From positions 117,131,104 to 117,195,103 of the forward strand of contig OZ038379.1 in the NCBI GenBank assembly GCA_964036045.1: 64,000 nucleotides of DNA. Reading direction: 5' to 3'. Position 1 is the stretch's first letter. Each line of letters begins with the position of its first letter. Below, piece by piece: positions 33,136-45,000 of the stretch. The notes below the pieces were generated by a model. The model did not search any database. It was not told where the DNA came from and saw only the letters and a list, made by a program, of their open reading frames with translations. The position numbers and the translations under genes are program-made. The stretch is from Eutreptiella sp. 'Long Island Sound 2002' (Eukaryota; Euglenozoa; Euglenophyceae; Eutreptiales; Eutreptiaceae).

Positions 33136-33492
33136 GTGTGTGGACTTTATTTTGACTTGCTGGAAAATCAGCAAGGTTTTCTAAAACACATACAAGGAAC
33201 AAGCACATGTGAGAGCAAACCAGAAGCCTTTTCTAGTAGCACAGGAAGGCCTCCCCCCTTCAACCGACTTTTTTTTGACTGGCAGACCACCGCAACACCG
33301 GGTGACCGCCGCAACCTTATCCGCACTCTGATTCCAAACTCTCTAAGTAACATATTTCGTTCACCCCTACCTGCACTCAGTTACACTCAACACAGAAATC
33401 ACCTTTACACAGCCATGAAAACATGGCGCCAACGCCTCCAAACAACACTTCAAGACGTCCAGCAGTGGCTCAGAGATAACCCCAAACCCTGA
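33136..33492 (+). CDS. Unrecognised 118-codon ORF across the repeat edge
   Basis: No ATG-verified gene model; the frame runs from 33136 to TGA 33490-33492. It includes FSSSTGRPPPFNRLFFDWQT and an amphipathic end (TWRQRLQTTLQDVQQWLRDN). It crosses position 33471, where the 901-bp direct repeat begins. A second frame (33503-33919, LSALSAALKTKLGLSDLKKP) follows inside the repeat, so a +1 frame change or splice is possible. Confidence 0.3.
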   Translation: MCGLYFDLLENQQGFLKHIQGTSTCESKPEAFSSSTGRPPPFNRLFFDWQTTATPGDRRNLIRTLIPNSLSNIFRSPLPALSYTQHRNHLYTAMKTWRQRLQTTLQDVQQWLRDNPKP

Positions 33493-34371
33493 TCTGAGTG
33501 CATTGTCAGCAGCACTCAAGACTAAACTGGGGCTCTCTGATTTGAAGAAGCCCCCACCTACCGTGTCCCCTGTGGAACTTTTGACCAGGGATGTGAGAAG
33601 CTGCCGAGGCATCCGAAGCTCTCCTATGGACACCTGTCCGAGCCCTTTCCAGCCCCGTGTGAGGACTGTGCCTGTCTGTAGTGTAGGCAACACCACAGAG
33701 GCCGAGATGAAGAGGTACGGCCTGCCTGCACTGGAGCTCATTGTGGGCAGTGCCCATGGCTATGCTATGGTTCCGGAGCCGTTCCAAGTCGGCCCCGGAG
33801 AACCATGCGGAACGCCACGCGTATACGCACATGCTTGCAAAATTCTCCCACCAGGTTGTACACACCGACTCCCAACGTTTTCCCCCTACTTGATGCTGCC
33901 TCGCACTAGGCTGCTGTAGGCAAGCATCTATTATCTTCTCCCCACCCCTATTCCGCATGAAATGGATGGCAGCAGCACACTTCATCCTCACCTTCCCCTT
34001 GCTGTTTGCCTTGTCATTATTTGATGAGGCACGGGTGCAAGTTCGTGCAGCAAGCCGTGCCTCATCTAGAACCGGTTGCAGCATGGTGAGTGCCACAGTG
34101 GCTGGTGCCTTCCTTGTCAATTGTACAACTAGGTTCCGTGTCCCGTTGATTGCACACAACAGGACACAAAGAACCCCATGGAGGCCATAATCAGGCACTC
34201 GCCTGGCACTCGTAATGGTCCTATATATAGCACCTATGGCAATAGCCGCTTGCCAATTGCCGTCTATCCCACTTGCTGTGCCAAAGGCAGTAAAGAAGGT
34301 CCCTACCAGGACCGGCCCCTGCTGTACCCCTTCCACCATTTCCCGTCACTCCTATGGTCTTGCTTCTCACC
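33471..34371. repeat. 901-bp direct repeat, left copy (empty TA site)
   Basis: This segment recurs at 51194-51485 plus 54420-55028. The first 292 bp are identical and the remaining 609 bp differ at seven positions, all single-base. The left copy lacks the TA transposon: it reads GGC-TA-TGC at 33758-33765. The left copy abuts the first base of LINE B (34372) and the right copy abuts LINE B's ACCT tail. Confidence 0.95.
33506..34339 (-). CDS. 277-codon minus-strand ORF in the left repeat
   Basis: ATG at 34337-34339 on the minus strand. It begins MVEGVQQGPVLVGTFFTAFG and has a mildly hydrophobic N-terminal half, then a charged middle (ASSNNDKANSKGKVRMK). No family is recognised. The right-hand copy of the repeat keeps the same frame for its first 190 residues with three residue changes, then is cut by the TA transposon. 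It may be part of the host locus that received LINE B. Confidence 0.35.
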   Translation of the reverse strand: MVEGVQQGPVLVGTFFTAFGTASGIDGNWQAAIAIGAIYRTITSARRVPDYGLHGVLCVLLCAINGTRNLVVQLTRKAPATVALTMLQPVLDEARLAARTCTRASSNNDKANSKGKVRMKCAAAIHFMRNRGGEKIIDACLQQPSARQHQVGGKRWESVCTTWWENFASMCVYAWRSAWFSGADLERLRNHSIAMGTAHNELQCRQAVPLHLGLCGVAYTTDRHSPHTGLERARTGVHRRASDASAASHIPGQKFHRGHGRWGLLQIREPQFSLECC

Positions 34372-35057
34372 GTCCATCATCACCGTCCGTCATCAAGGAA
34401 ACGGCGGCACGCCACAACCCAGCTTTCACACACTTCCGGGGACGCCCCATTCATCCCACCCTACCGGACCTCGACCTCCCCGCCCACGATGCGTGGGCAG
34501 TCAACATCCTCGTGCCCCACGACACCGCGCCCAAAACAGGGGACGCGACGGCACGCATCACCAAACAACTCCCCAATACCGCACTCCACTACGACATACC
34601 AACGCCAAACGTCATCGTCACCCACAACACGGGTCGCGACCACTACTACCTCCAGGCCACGCATGAGCGCTCCCCCATCACCGTATACACCTTCACCACC
34701 TACCCTGGCCTCCAGCCACCGCAACATCACCCGCGCCCGACATGGAAGCATCCCCTACACGTCGCCCCGACCCCACGCAAAAGGCCCACCCACCACGCCC
34801 CCCCTCCCGCCGACAGCACCGCCCTCCACACCGCCCGCAGACGGGCCGCGGCACACCACCAAAGCCACCTGCTCCCACGCATTAACGCTGGACCCGGCAC
34901 CGTCACCGAGGCCACCCACAAAAGCACCTTGAACCTACTGGCTCGCAAGCTACGCCCCAAAATGGCACTGGAGGACACGCTCTGGATATACTATGGCGAA
35001 GGCCGCACGGCACGGGTGGCGGACTTCCGCAACATCATCCCCCGCCACATCCAGTGA
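34372..35057 (+). CDS. LINE B ORF1
   Basis: Frame 3 enters the element from the flank and is open to TGA at 35055-35057. The element-encoded part begins SSPSVIKETAARHNPAFTHF and includes AHDAWAVNILVPHDTAPKTG and MALEDTLWIYYGEGRTARVA. An ATG at 34215 lies in the flanking repeat, so the native start is unclear. The same frame continues after the TGA into ORF2 (AVGPFTVYAVPHPKK). No catalytic motif is seen; a structural, gag-like role is inferred from its position before pol. Confidence 0.55.
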
Positions 35058-36722
35058 GCGGTAGGGCCCTTCACCGTGTACGCGGTACCGCACCCCAAAA
35101 AAGCCCCTTGCACCCACTGCAACCCTCGGTGCGCGCTACCATGCGCAGGCGCTCTGCAGCAACCCCTGTCCACCCCTACCTACAGGGAAGGCATATTCCT
35201 CGGCACGATACCCGGGGACCCACACCCCTACCTCCTGCCCGCAGCGGACCGCCACCACGCCATACCGCTACACCTTGTCGAGCACCTGGCGGTGGGACCA
35301 TCCCCCTTCCAGAAGCGCCCCCCCTACACCCCATCCGATGGACGCCCGCCAGATGAGCCGACGCACGCCACACCTGGACCCAAACGCGCCATCGCACTCC
35401 TCACCCTAAAGGCGGAAGCCGCCATCCCCCGAGACCTGGAGGGGGAAAACCACCTCATTATGGAAGGGCTGACGGAACACGTCCTGATCGCAGCCATGTA
35501 CGCCACGGCGTCCGCATCCCGCCTCTGGGAGGACCGCCCCTCCCCACCTCTAGCCCAAACAGCGCAGGACGCCCCCGACACGGGCCCCACCGCCGAGGAC
35601 ATCCACCAAATCCTCAACATGGGAGCACCCCCGAAGACCCACCCTGCGGTACGCCCCATCCAGCTCCTCAGCTGGGACGCCATGGACGCCCCCCCGACCA
35701 CCACGGAGGTCCACATCCTCAAACACCGGGACACCTGGTGGACGGTGGAATGGGACGACCACGGCAAGGTCAGACGGGCAACGGCACACGCCCCCGACGG
35801 CGAAGTCCCGCCCCCACCACGCGGAGGAGACCGCTTGCGACTCGCCGCACGCATCCCCCACGCCCCAGAGGCAGCCTGGGAAGCGCTGCACTACGCCCTC
35901 TACTGGGCGCAGGGGGCGCCAGAGGGCCCCCTCCCCCCGGAACGCACCCCAGCGTGGACACGCCACGCCACCCGCTACACGGCCCACATGCGCCGCCACG
36001 GGGCAGGCACCGGGCACCGGCTCCTCATTTGGCCCACGGACCCGCCCGACGCCCTGCAGGAGGCCGAGGAAGTGCTTGGCCTCATGACCAAGCAAGTGTT
36101 CCAGCTGAAGGACCCCGTCCCCACGTCCAAGCCCGACGTCCCAGCCGCCCGCGAACACCCCGTGTTTGCACCGGGCCACGCACCCGTACAGCAGCCCCAG
36201 GGCGCACCTCCCCAACGGGGACAACCCGCTGCCCGGCGCCGCCAAGGTGCGCAGAAGCGCAAGGCCCTCACACAGGCCAAACCCGCGCCAAAGCCAAGGG
36301 CCAAGCCGAAGAGCTGGACCAAAGAGAAACCCGCTCCCCTGTATCCCGAATACGCCATCGGCACCCGGGTGCAGCTGCCCTTCGAGTACCCCACGGCCGC
36401 GGGCCCCTCCAAGTGGATATGGGCCACAGGGGAGGTCAAGCACTGGTACCTCGTCACCGGGGACCACCAGGAATTCAAGATCCACGTCAAGTGGGACCCG
36501 GCCACCCCCAACGACAAGAAGCTGGGGCGCACCATCGAACTCAGGCGAGACCGAGCCGGTCGTGAGATGGTCCCCATGCAGCTGTGCACCCCCGACACGG
36601 AGCACCTCACCGGCACCGAGTACACGGGCGAAGTCCACAATGCCTGGGACCTACCCCAGCCCCAGAAGCGGAACCGCAGGGCACCCGCAGCTCAGGGCGT
36701 CATCGACCTCCTCGACGCCTGA
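35058..36722 (+). CDS. LINE B ORF2, gag-like with zinc cluster and basic linker
   Basis: Open in frame 3 from the previous TGA to TGA at 36720-36722. It starts with a Cys/His cluster (CTHCNPRCALPC, about 35109-35144). A globular middle follows. A very basic linker (RRRQGAQKRKALTQAKPAPK) leads to a C-terminal ~90-residue domain with GTRVQLPFEYP, WIWATGEVKHWYLV and FKIHVKWDP, resembling an SH3/Tudor-like barrel. This fits an RNA- or chromatin-binding ORF1 protein. It is in the same frame as pol and separated from it by one UGA followed by CGG. Confidence 0.6.
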   Translation, partial: AVGPFTVYAVPHPKKAPCTHCNPRCALPCAGALQQPLSTPTYREGIFLGTIPGDPHPYLLPAADRHHAIPLHLVEHLAVGPSPFQKRPPYTPSDGRPPDEPTHATPGPKRAIALLTLKAEAAIPRDLEGENHLIMEGLTEHVLIAAMYATASASRLWEDRPSPPLAQTAQDAPDTGPTAEDIHQILNMGAPPKTHPAVRPIQLLSWDAMDAPPTTTEVHILKHRDTWWTVEWDDHGKVRRATAHAPDGEVPPPPRGGDRLRLAARIPHAPEAAWEALHYALYWAQGAPEGPLPPERTPAWTRHATRYTAHMRRHGAGTGHRLLIWPTDPPDALQEAEEVLGLMTKQVFQLKDPVPTSKPDVPAAREHPVFAPGHAPVQQPQGAPPQRGQPAARRRQGAQKRKALTQAKPAPKPRAKPKSWTKEKPAPLYPEYAIGTRVQLPFEYPTAAGPSKWIWATGEVKHWYLVTGDHQEFKIHVKWDPATPNDKKLGRTIELRRDRAGREMVPMQLCTPDTEHLTGTEYTGEVHNAWDLPQPQKRNRRAPAAQGVIDLLDA

Positions 36723-39700
36723 CGGGGCCAGGGCCGGACACGGCCCGCCCCCCCAACTACCGGTCCCCAGAAACCGGCGCCTGCGGAAGCCCACGCCCGC
36801 ATCAACATCCTCAACGAGCCCGCGGTCACCTACGACCCCACCAAGGCCGCCACACTGCAAGCCATGCCCGGGCCGCACCCCCAAGGCGCAGACCTCCTGG
36901 GGTTCCTGGAGCAAGCCCTCCGCAGAGCGGACCAACCCGAACCAGCACCGATCCTGGACCCGGAGGGGAACAAATACCACGCCCACTGGGAACGGGGGGT
37001 ACCCCTCTACCACAAGACGTCGGTCACGGTACATGCCCACCCCGACCTCGGAGTGGATGGTCGCCTCGGGGCGTACGAGTGCGTGGGGCCCGGATGGCAG
37101 CTAAACGTGCTACTCACGCACGTCCCGTTCGGGGAGGAGACCAAGGACTTCCTGGACACCCTGAGCCTGGCGTACCGCCAACTCTCCCTCCTGGCACCCA
37201 CCATCATCATAGGCGACCTAAACGCCGCCCCCACCGACGACGACCGCACCGGCCCACCCACAGCCACCGACACAGCTGTCCGGGACGCCATGCACCAACT
37301 AGGCCTCACCGACCTCACGGCAGGACTCACCGGCACACCCTCCCATTACCCCCACCAAGCCGGCACCCACCCATCCCGCATCGACACGTGCTACGGGGAC
37401 CCAACCACGGTGCGCGTCCACGAAGCAGCCTACGGGGACCTCCCGCCCACAGGCACGGGCCACCGGCCCCTCTACATCGACCTCATCATCCCCAACCTAC
37501 CCCCACCCGCGGCCACCCTGCCAGACGACACCCTCCCACCCACTCTGCAGTTCCCGGCCGAGGACGACCACGGCGCCTGGCACAGGTATAACAGGGCCCT
37601 ACACGCCATCCTGCGCCGCCCGGGTGCACCGACACTCACCACCGCCATTCGCCGGGCAGCACAAGCATGCGGCATGGAGCGTGACACCAACCACACGGGA
37701 GCACCACCAGACCTCACCCTCCAGCAACTCGTCCATGACATCTGGACCACGAAAGGGGAACTCGCCACCCTGCTACGCCCCAGCACACCGGAGGCACGAG
37801 ACCGGGACGCCCACCTCCGTGCGCTCCTCAGCACCCGCCGCCACCAACTCCAGGAATGGCAAGCCCACCGCAAAGCGGCCGCAGCCCAAGAACGCGAAAG
37901 ATACGGCAGAAACGACACGCCGTACAAGTCCCTACGGTACGTCAGCCGCATCCTGGAGGACACGGGGCGCCGTACAATCCACGCGATACGCACCCCCGAA
38001 GGAGGCCTCACCAATGACCCCGACGCCGTCCTCCAGGCAGTCCTGGACAGCTTCCAGGCACAACACGGGGACGCCCTCCCCGAGCTCGACCCCCACACCA
38101 GAAACACCATCCGCGAGAATGTGCCGAGGGTCTTCAACCGGGAACAGCGGCGCGCCATCGAACACGACCCCTTCAGCATCTCAGAACTGCAACGCGCCCT
38201 AGACCGCCTGAAGAAGGGGGTCGTGCCCGGCGTCGACGGTTTGCCGGCCGAAGCGTACCAACGCCTCACCCTGCCCATCAAACGCCGCCTGGCAGCCCGC
38301 CTGTGGGACATCGTCACGGGCGCCACGCCCATCCCCCCTGAGTGGGCCAACCTGGTCCACCCCCTCTACAAAAAGGGGGACTGGGCGCAGCCGGGGAACT
38401 GGCGGCCCATAGTCTGCGCCACCACCGAGGTCAAGCTGGTGTGGACGCTCATCCTAGGCCGCATCGCGCCAGCGGTCTTCGCCCACGTGCCCGCCAGCAT
38501 GTGGGGAGCCATGGCCGGCAGGTCCCCCCACGAGGCCATCTTCCTCCAGGACACCGCACTGGACATGAACCCCTACGAGATGATCATCGCCTCCCTCGAT
38601 GTCCAAGGCGCGTTCCCCCACGCCCCACACCGGCTCCTCACGGAGGTATGGGATGCCATGGGCCTCCCATTCCTATCCTTCATGACTGGGTACATCCAGA
38701 CCCGACTCTACGCCGTCATCACAGCCGCAGGCCTCACCCCCTGGACCGGCACAGACAGCAGGGTCCCCCAGGGAGGCGCCGAAGGCCCCTTCCTCTACCT
38801 CCTCGTCACCCTGCCACTGGCATTCGAGCTAGCACGGGTATACCCGGGGTACGCCCCATACCCGCTACGGTCCCCCCTCATCAACTTCGCGGACGACAAC
38901 CTCCTAACTACCGCCACCCGCCACCGCGACCCTGAGAACGCAGGGCTACCAACGACCACCGACCAAGCGTCCGCCATTCTCCAACTCACCACAACCTACC
39001 TGGACGCCCACCAGCTCCTGGTGCACCCCCGCAAATCGGTCGGGCTGGCCGACGCCAAGACCCCCACCCCCCACATCCGGAAAGGCGAACCCCTACACCT
39101 GGAAGACACCACAGTCCACCTGGGAGTCACACAGGCCACGCGGCACCACCACATCACACTCCCAAGCAAGCTAGAAGAGCGCCTCGCCCGGCTATCCCAA
39201 ATTGCCGGGGGGGACCTCCTGTCTACGCAGGGCCTGGCGTACTTCATGGAAGCAGTGCTCAACGCGGCCATCGGGTACCAAGCCCTGCACCTCCCGCGCC
39301 CCCAAGACGCACTACGCCACGCTCGACAGCAAGTGACGAAGGCATGGGCGCAACACGGAGGCTGGCCCACGTCTTTCCCCAAGGAGGCCATGATGGCCCA
39401 CTGGCGCTACTACGGAGACAATACGGGCGCCCTCGCCGACATGGCTTATGCCAAACACGCAGCACACCTCCTACACAGGGTAACACACAACCACCAACCA
39501 GAAGTTCGCGAGGCGGCAGCCATACACATAAAAGAAGCGCAAATGGCCCGCAACACCTGCCCCCGGTGGATACTGGCGCAACACGGCGTCTCCACCCCCG
39601 TGGGCACTGGCATCTGGGCCCAGCTACAACTCCTCCTACCGCACCACACACACGCCATCCTGACAAACCACCACTGCGATCAACAGGGGCCATTCGTGGC

Positions 39701-42046
39701 CACACACACCGACATCCACCGACGCCCGGCAGGCGAGGTGGACACCCTGCGCCTCGTAGGGGCCACCATCACCATAGTGTATATCACCCCAACACAGATG
39801 AAGATCATGGCCCAATGCGACGCCCACCACGCCCCGTTCCTTTCCGACCCACAATGGCCAGCACTCCACGTCTTCCAAGCGTACCTCCGCGCATGTGCTA
39901 CGAAGGCAGGGCGCGACATGCCGGGGCCCAAGGACATCGACACGGCGTACACAGCCTTCCAGCGCCAGCACCCCCGGCCCCGCCCGAGCGAGCACGAGAC
40001 CCCCAACGACGGCGGCACGACGCAGGGGGAGCCCACCCCGTCAGCCGAAGGCTGGACACCACCCACCATCCTGCTACTAGCACCAAACGGCCACAAACAT
40101 GCTACCCGCACTGTCCAGCGACACCATGCCCCCTGGTCCATCCCCAAACACAATGCACCGGAGACCGATGTACCACCAGTCAGACACAGTGACCAGGGCA
40201 TACCACGCACGTGCTGGCACTGCGGCCCGGCAGCCCTGGACACTCCGTGGCCCCTGCTGCACCTCATCTCCACCCACTACCGCACCCCCACCGCCGCCGC
40301 CACCGCCGACCAGCAGGCATGGCTCTCCCCCTGGTTTCACACGGTACCCCCAGACCACCCGGCGCACGTAGCCTGGACCCAAACACCCACGGCGACATGG
40401 ACGTTCACCAACGAGCGGGCAGACCCGGACAGCGTAGCCATGGAGTACGACCGCTGCGACCCACACCGCGCAGGACCTCAGGAGGCACCCATGCGCCCCC
40501 TACAGCACAAATGCCCCACCCTCCGCGGCGACAAAGACGACAAGGAGCGGCGACAGACCATCACGTGCCAGAAGTTCCACCCCAACACGGGATACCTCTT
40601 CCACCTCATGTACGCGTATATCACCCAGGGACGCCCAGACAGGGGCCTCCTCCGCCTCACCCCACGAGCCCAGGCCATCATCACCCAGGGGATAGGCGTC
40701 TATGCAGCGCCACTACTGCAACCCACGCAAATCACCGCCAGAACCGCCCAGGGGAACCCCATCTACGTCTATCACCCAACAGCAATCGCCCGCCTACCCA
40801 TACCCAGCGACACCGACATCATCTACTTCACTGACGCATCCGGCACCCAGCAACGCACCCCCACGGTCGGTTGCGCCTCCGTGCGCATCACCCGGGGCGC
40901 GGACGGCCTCCACGTGGAACACCACACCGGGGCCACCATCTTTGGGGCGTCCTCCCACGGCGAACTGCGCACCATGGCAGACGCCGTCACCGCCACACCG
41001 CCACCCACGACGATCCGGCCCCGCAACATCTGGGTAGTCGTGGACGCCACGGTCGACATCCACCTCACCAGGCGCCTTGCGGACCTGCCCCTCCACAAAG
41101 CACTCGAATCCGGCCTCACCACACAAGCGTTGGGACTATGGATGGCCTTCAAGGGCATGCACCCCCAGGACGCCCTACACATCATCAAGCAGGAGTCACA
41201 CTGCTACGCAAACGGCAATGGACGCGCAGACACGCAGGCCAAACACCAGAACACCAACCACACCCCAGGGCTCGAACGCGTGCGACTGGACACCCCACAC
41301 CACAGCCACCTGCAGCACCTGCCCCCGATACCCCTGGCCACACAGCCCCCCCAATGGATGCCCGAGGACACGCCGTACACGGATCGAGACAAGCAGTACC
41401 ACTACCCCACACCCATCCAGCAACTGGCCACCACACTGGGCCACCCAGCGAACACCGAACTCCTCCGACGCCTCGAAGACTCCGTCCACACCCCCCTCTA
41501 CTACTCCGCCCTGCCACGGATAGTCTCCCAGCACACCTACAAAAGCCCCGACTCCAACTCGCCCTCGAACAACTTTCCCTCCTCACCCGATACCACCGAT
41601 GGTATACGCGCCGCTCGATCCACGTCCCCGCAGGACACACCAAATGCATCTGCAGCCACGCGGAAGAAGAAACATGGGACCACTTCAAGGCGTGCCCCCT
41701 GTACAGAGGACTGGACACCCTCACAGACTGGAACCCAACCCACACCATCGCACAGCACGCCAGATGGCTGACGCAGTCCCCGGCGACCCAGCAACTCACC
41801 ACCGTCCTCAAGCAGACGGAGGTGCTCGAGGCAGTCCGCAGGGGACTCGTCCCCACTGCCGTCTACACCTTGCTACGCACCCACGCGGAGGACCCCCAGG
41901 CCACGGCGGCGCACATGCAGCGGACGGCCGTTGCCAAGACGGCGGAGCAGCTCACATACCGCACCCACAAATACCTGCAGCATGCGGCAACCCTGCCCCC
42001 AACAGACCAAGCCCACCTCCTCAAACTCCTGTTCTACCAACCATGA
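36723..42046 (+). CDS. LINE B pol: endonuclease, RT, RNase H, CCHC finger
   Basis: Open in frame 3 directly after the TGA at 36720; the first ATG is at 36864, but ARINILNEPAVTYDPTK upstream of it is likely domain sequence. Endonuclease: IIIGDLNAAP, SRIDTCYGD and GTGHRPLYIDL (about 37205-37480). RT: YKKGDWAQPGNWRPI, IASLDVQGAFPHAP (motif A), VPQGGAEGPF (B) and FADDNLLT (C, about 38887). RNase H: FTDASGTQQ, HGELRTMAD, VVVDATVD and GNGRADTQAK (40.8-41.25 kb). Near 41530 the reading shifts to frame 2, where KCICSHAEEETWDHFKACP gives the C-terminal finger; frame 3 ends at 41771 and frame 2 at TGA 42044-42046. All RT catalytic Asp are present. Confidence 0.88.
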
Positions 42047-42061
42047 GAACCTACCCCGTGA

Positions 42062-45000
42062 CATACCAACACGGAACCCCCACCACGTCTACACACCATC
42101 CACCGAGCACAGCACTGGCACAGCACACACGGACACCACAGGCACCGCACACACTCCCACCAGCATGCGCGCGCCACCAGCCCCCATCCCCCCACGCCGC
42201 CGTCCGTCCACAGGTACCACCAACCACCAGCCACCGCATGTCCCCTCTGCGTTAGCCGGCGGCTACCACAGACAGCCCTGCCCTGCAACCCAGACCACTG
42301 GGTCTGCCTAGGAGCCGCGCACCGCCTCACCCGCTGCCCCCACTGCGGGGACCTCAACCCCCGCCACCACGAGCGGCCCGCGGCCCCAGCCGCACCCCAC
42401 CCCACCAGCCACCCCAGCTTCTTCGGGTTCCTCACCGACACCCTCCGGGACCACCTGGGAGGGTACTACGTGGCGGACGCGGCGGACCACGCATGGACCA
42501 TAGCCGTGGCCGCGGGCAGCACACCCCTGCCCCCCCACAGCCCACCCCTACGCCACAGCGGAGGCGGCTTGAACGTGGCGGCCCGCCACATCCTCCTCGC
42601 CCTATACCTCCACCACCGAGACCTACACCTCCCAGACCCACAACTCCCGGCCCCCCAAGCAGCAGCCCTGACGCCGGAAGCGTGGGCCGACACGGCACCA
42701 GAGGAGATAGCAGCCTACCTCCGAATCACCTGCCGCCGGTTCAAAAACGCCCTCGGCCGACGGAAGGGAACACCTTACCCCCTCAGCGCACTCCTCTACC
42801 CGACACACCACCCCCACCCCGCACAACAGACGCCCCCGGAGGGCTGGGCGTCTTTTCGGGACGCCCACCTGGCCGCCTCCGACGAGGCCACCGCCACGCG
42901 GATGGGCCTCACGGACCAGGAAACCTACGTCAGAGGCCTCAAGACGAGCCTCCAAGAGGCACACCGCTGGCACGCCCGCTCCCCGTCGCCCCCACAGGGA
43001 CAGGGGGGTTCACCCGCCCCCGACACCCACCAGGCCAAGAAGACCAAGACAGGTCAGGGGGCCCGCCAACGCGCCCACCAGCAGGGCGCAACGCCCCGAC
43101 CAAGGCCCGGGTCCAGCCACACCGCACCACCCCACGCCCAGACCCCCGGGGCACACCAACAACACCGCCACCGCCAGCGCCCACCACCACCACCGTACCG
43201 CAGCACCCAAACCCTGCAGCCCAGTCAGCCACCACCGCCCACACACGTCCACACCATGCCAGGACCACCATACGCGCAGAGCCAGGGGACATGGCACCAC
43301 AAACACCACCACCACGCCCCCGTCCCTCCCAACCCCTACCCCCTAATGCCCCCAAGCTACAGCGACCCCCACCAGCTACATCCCCACCACGCCCCAGCAC
43401 AACCAGGCCCCGCGAACCACCCACCCCACATAGCGCACATCACCGCACCACACCATCACGTATTCCACCACCACCAGCCCCTGCCACCACACCCACCAAC
43501 GCCGGGGTACCACACACAACCGGCACACCCTCCACACGACCACCACGCGGTCCAGCACCACCCGCCGCCCCCGCTACACGGGCCCACGACATACGAGCCA
43601 CGGTACACCCCCATGGACCCGCGAGGAGCCGCGCACGCACACCAGCAACACCAGGGCCTAGTAGGAGCGCCCCACCACCACCAACAGCCCCCCCACCCAC
43701 ACCCCATACCAGCGAGCACCATCCACCAGCAGCCACCCATCACATACGGACCACAGCCCCACCCGGGGACTTCCTCAGGTGCAGCGGACGGGGCTTGGCC
43801 TTGGCCTGCTTGGCGACTTCGAGGAAGTTGCCAAGGGTGGTGTGGCCGGGGTGGTGACCGCCACTGGCCCGTTGGGGGCTGGGGGCTGGGGTTCCGCCCT
43901 TGGCGGCTCGGGCGGCTTCGGCGGCCAGAGATTCCTGGTAATCCTGCCACTTCCTGTCCCGCCTCCTGTCCCCGGCGGACCGCTTCTCCTTCCCAGGAGA
44001 CGCGCTGCTGCTGCTGCCCTGCAGCGTGCGCTCGTTCCCTGGCTCCGGGAACTTCTTTTCGATCATGTCCCACATGGAGACGTTGATTGTGGCGCCCGAC
44101 GGGTACTCGTTGGGGTTCTCGTCCTCCTCAATCCCGTTGGAGCGCAGCCCTTCGCCGGGTCTGTCCGGGCGGGTCCAGACCCTCTAGCGCTTCTGGCGGA
44201 AGCGATAGGAATATCTTTCCACCCGCAGCCAGTCTTCCACTGCTTTCAGGCGGTCGTCGCCCATGTTCTCGCGGAGCTCGAGGCATGCCGCCTTCGCACT
44301 GCGGGTTGCTGTGGCGGTAGTCTTTCCCCCGCACCAACCCACGCAGTAGGCGCACCGCATGGGGGTGGGGCAGCGGCCACGTCTTGCCCGCCTCCTGCCA
44401 ATTCACCATCGTTCCCCTCGATGGACTAGTCCTGGAGGTGGCTGTTGAGGCGGTTGATGTAGCTGGGAGTGCGGCCGGTGCTGGTCGGCCGAAGGAACTT
44501 GCTGATGTCGGAATTCCGGTCCCTACACCTCCTTCACTGACTCGGCGCTGTTGCCGGGCGGCGCTGCGAAGCCCGTGGTACTCGGGGTTCAGGTGGCCCC
44601 GAGTGGCACGCAAGGGATGGGCTCATGCGGCCGCCTCCCACCCGCACCCCGGCACCACAACCAGTCAAGAACCGCAAGGGCCACACGGCGCACACACGCA
44701 ACACCCACACGACCCACAGGGACGCCCGGACCCCCAGCCGGCACAACACCCACCCCCGCCCCCCCCAACCACCACCACCAGCAGCCCCCCCACCCACACC
44801 CCATACCAGCGAGCACCATCCACCAGGCCACGGACACAACACGCGGCAGCCAGCACCAGCCAATCGACGTCGATACCCCCGCCGACACACGCCACCGCGA
44901 ATCCCCCCTCCCGCGACCGCCACAAGAGACCCCATCACCGGACCCCACGCGCGACAACGATGACCACCCCCCCCAACCCACACCACCCCCCCCATCACAC

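Noticed and set aside
35550-36638. Long minus-strand ORFs inside LINE B (for example 362 codons here)
   Set aside because: They oppose a plus-strand ORF with domain motifs and exist because C-rich codons leave antisense frames open.
40871-41500. Overlapping frame-2 ORF upstream of the pol frameshift
   Set aside because: RNase H motifs are in frame 3 here; frame 2 is coding only after about 41530.
41530-41560. Programmed -1 frameshift in LINE B pol
   Set aside because: The shift site (TAC AAA AGC) is not a canonical slippery heptamer; a single-base indel is simpler.
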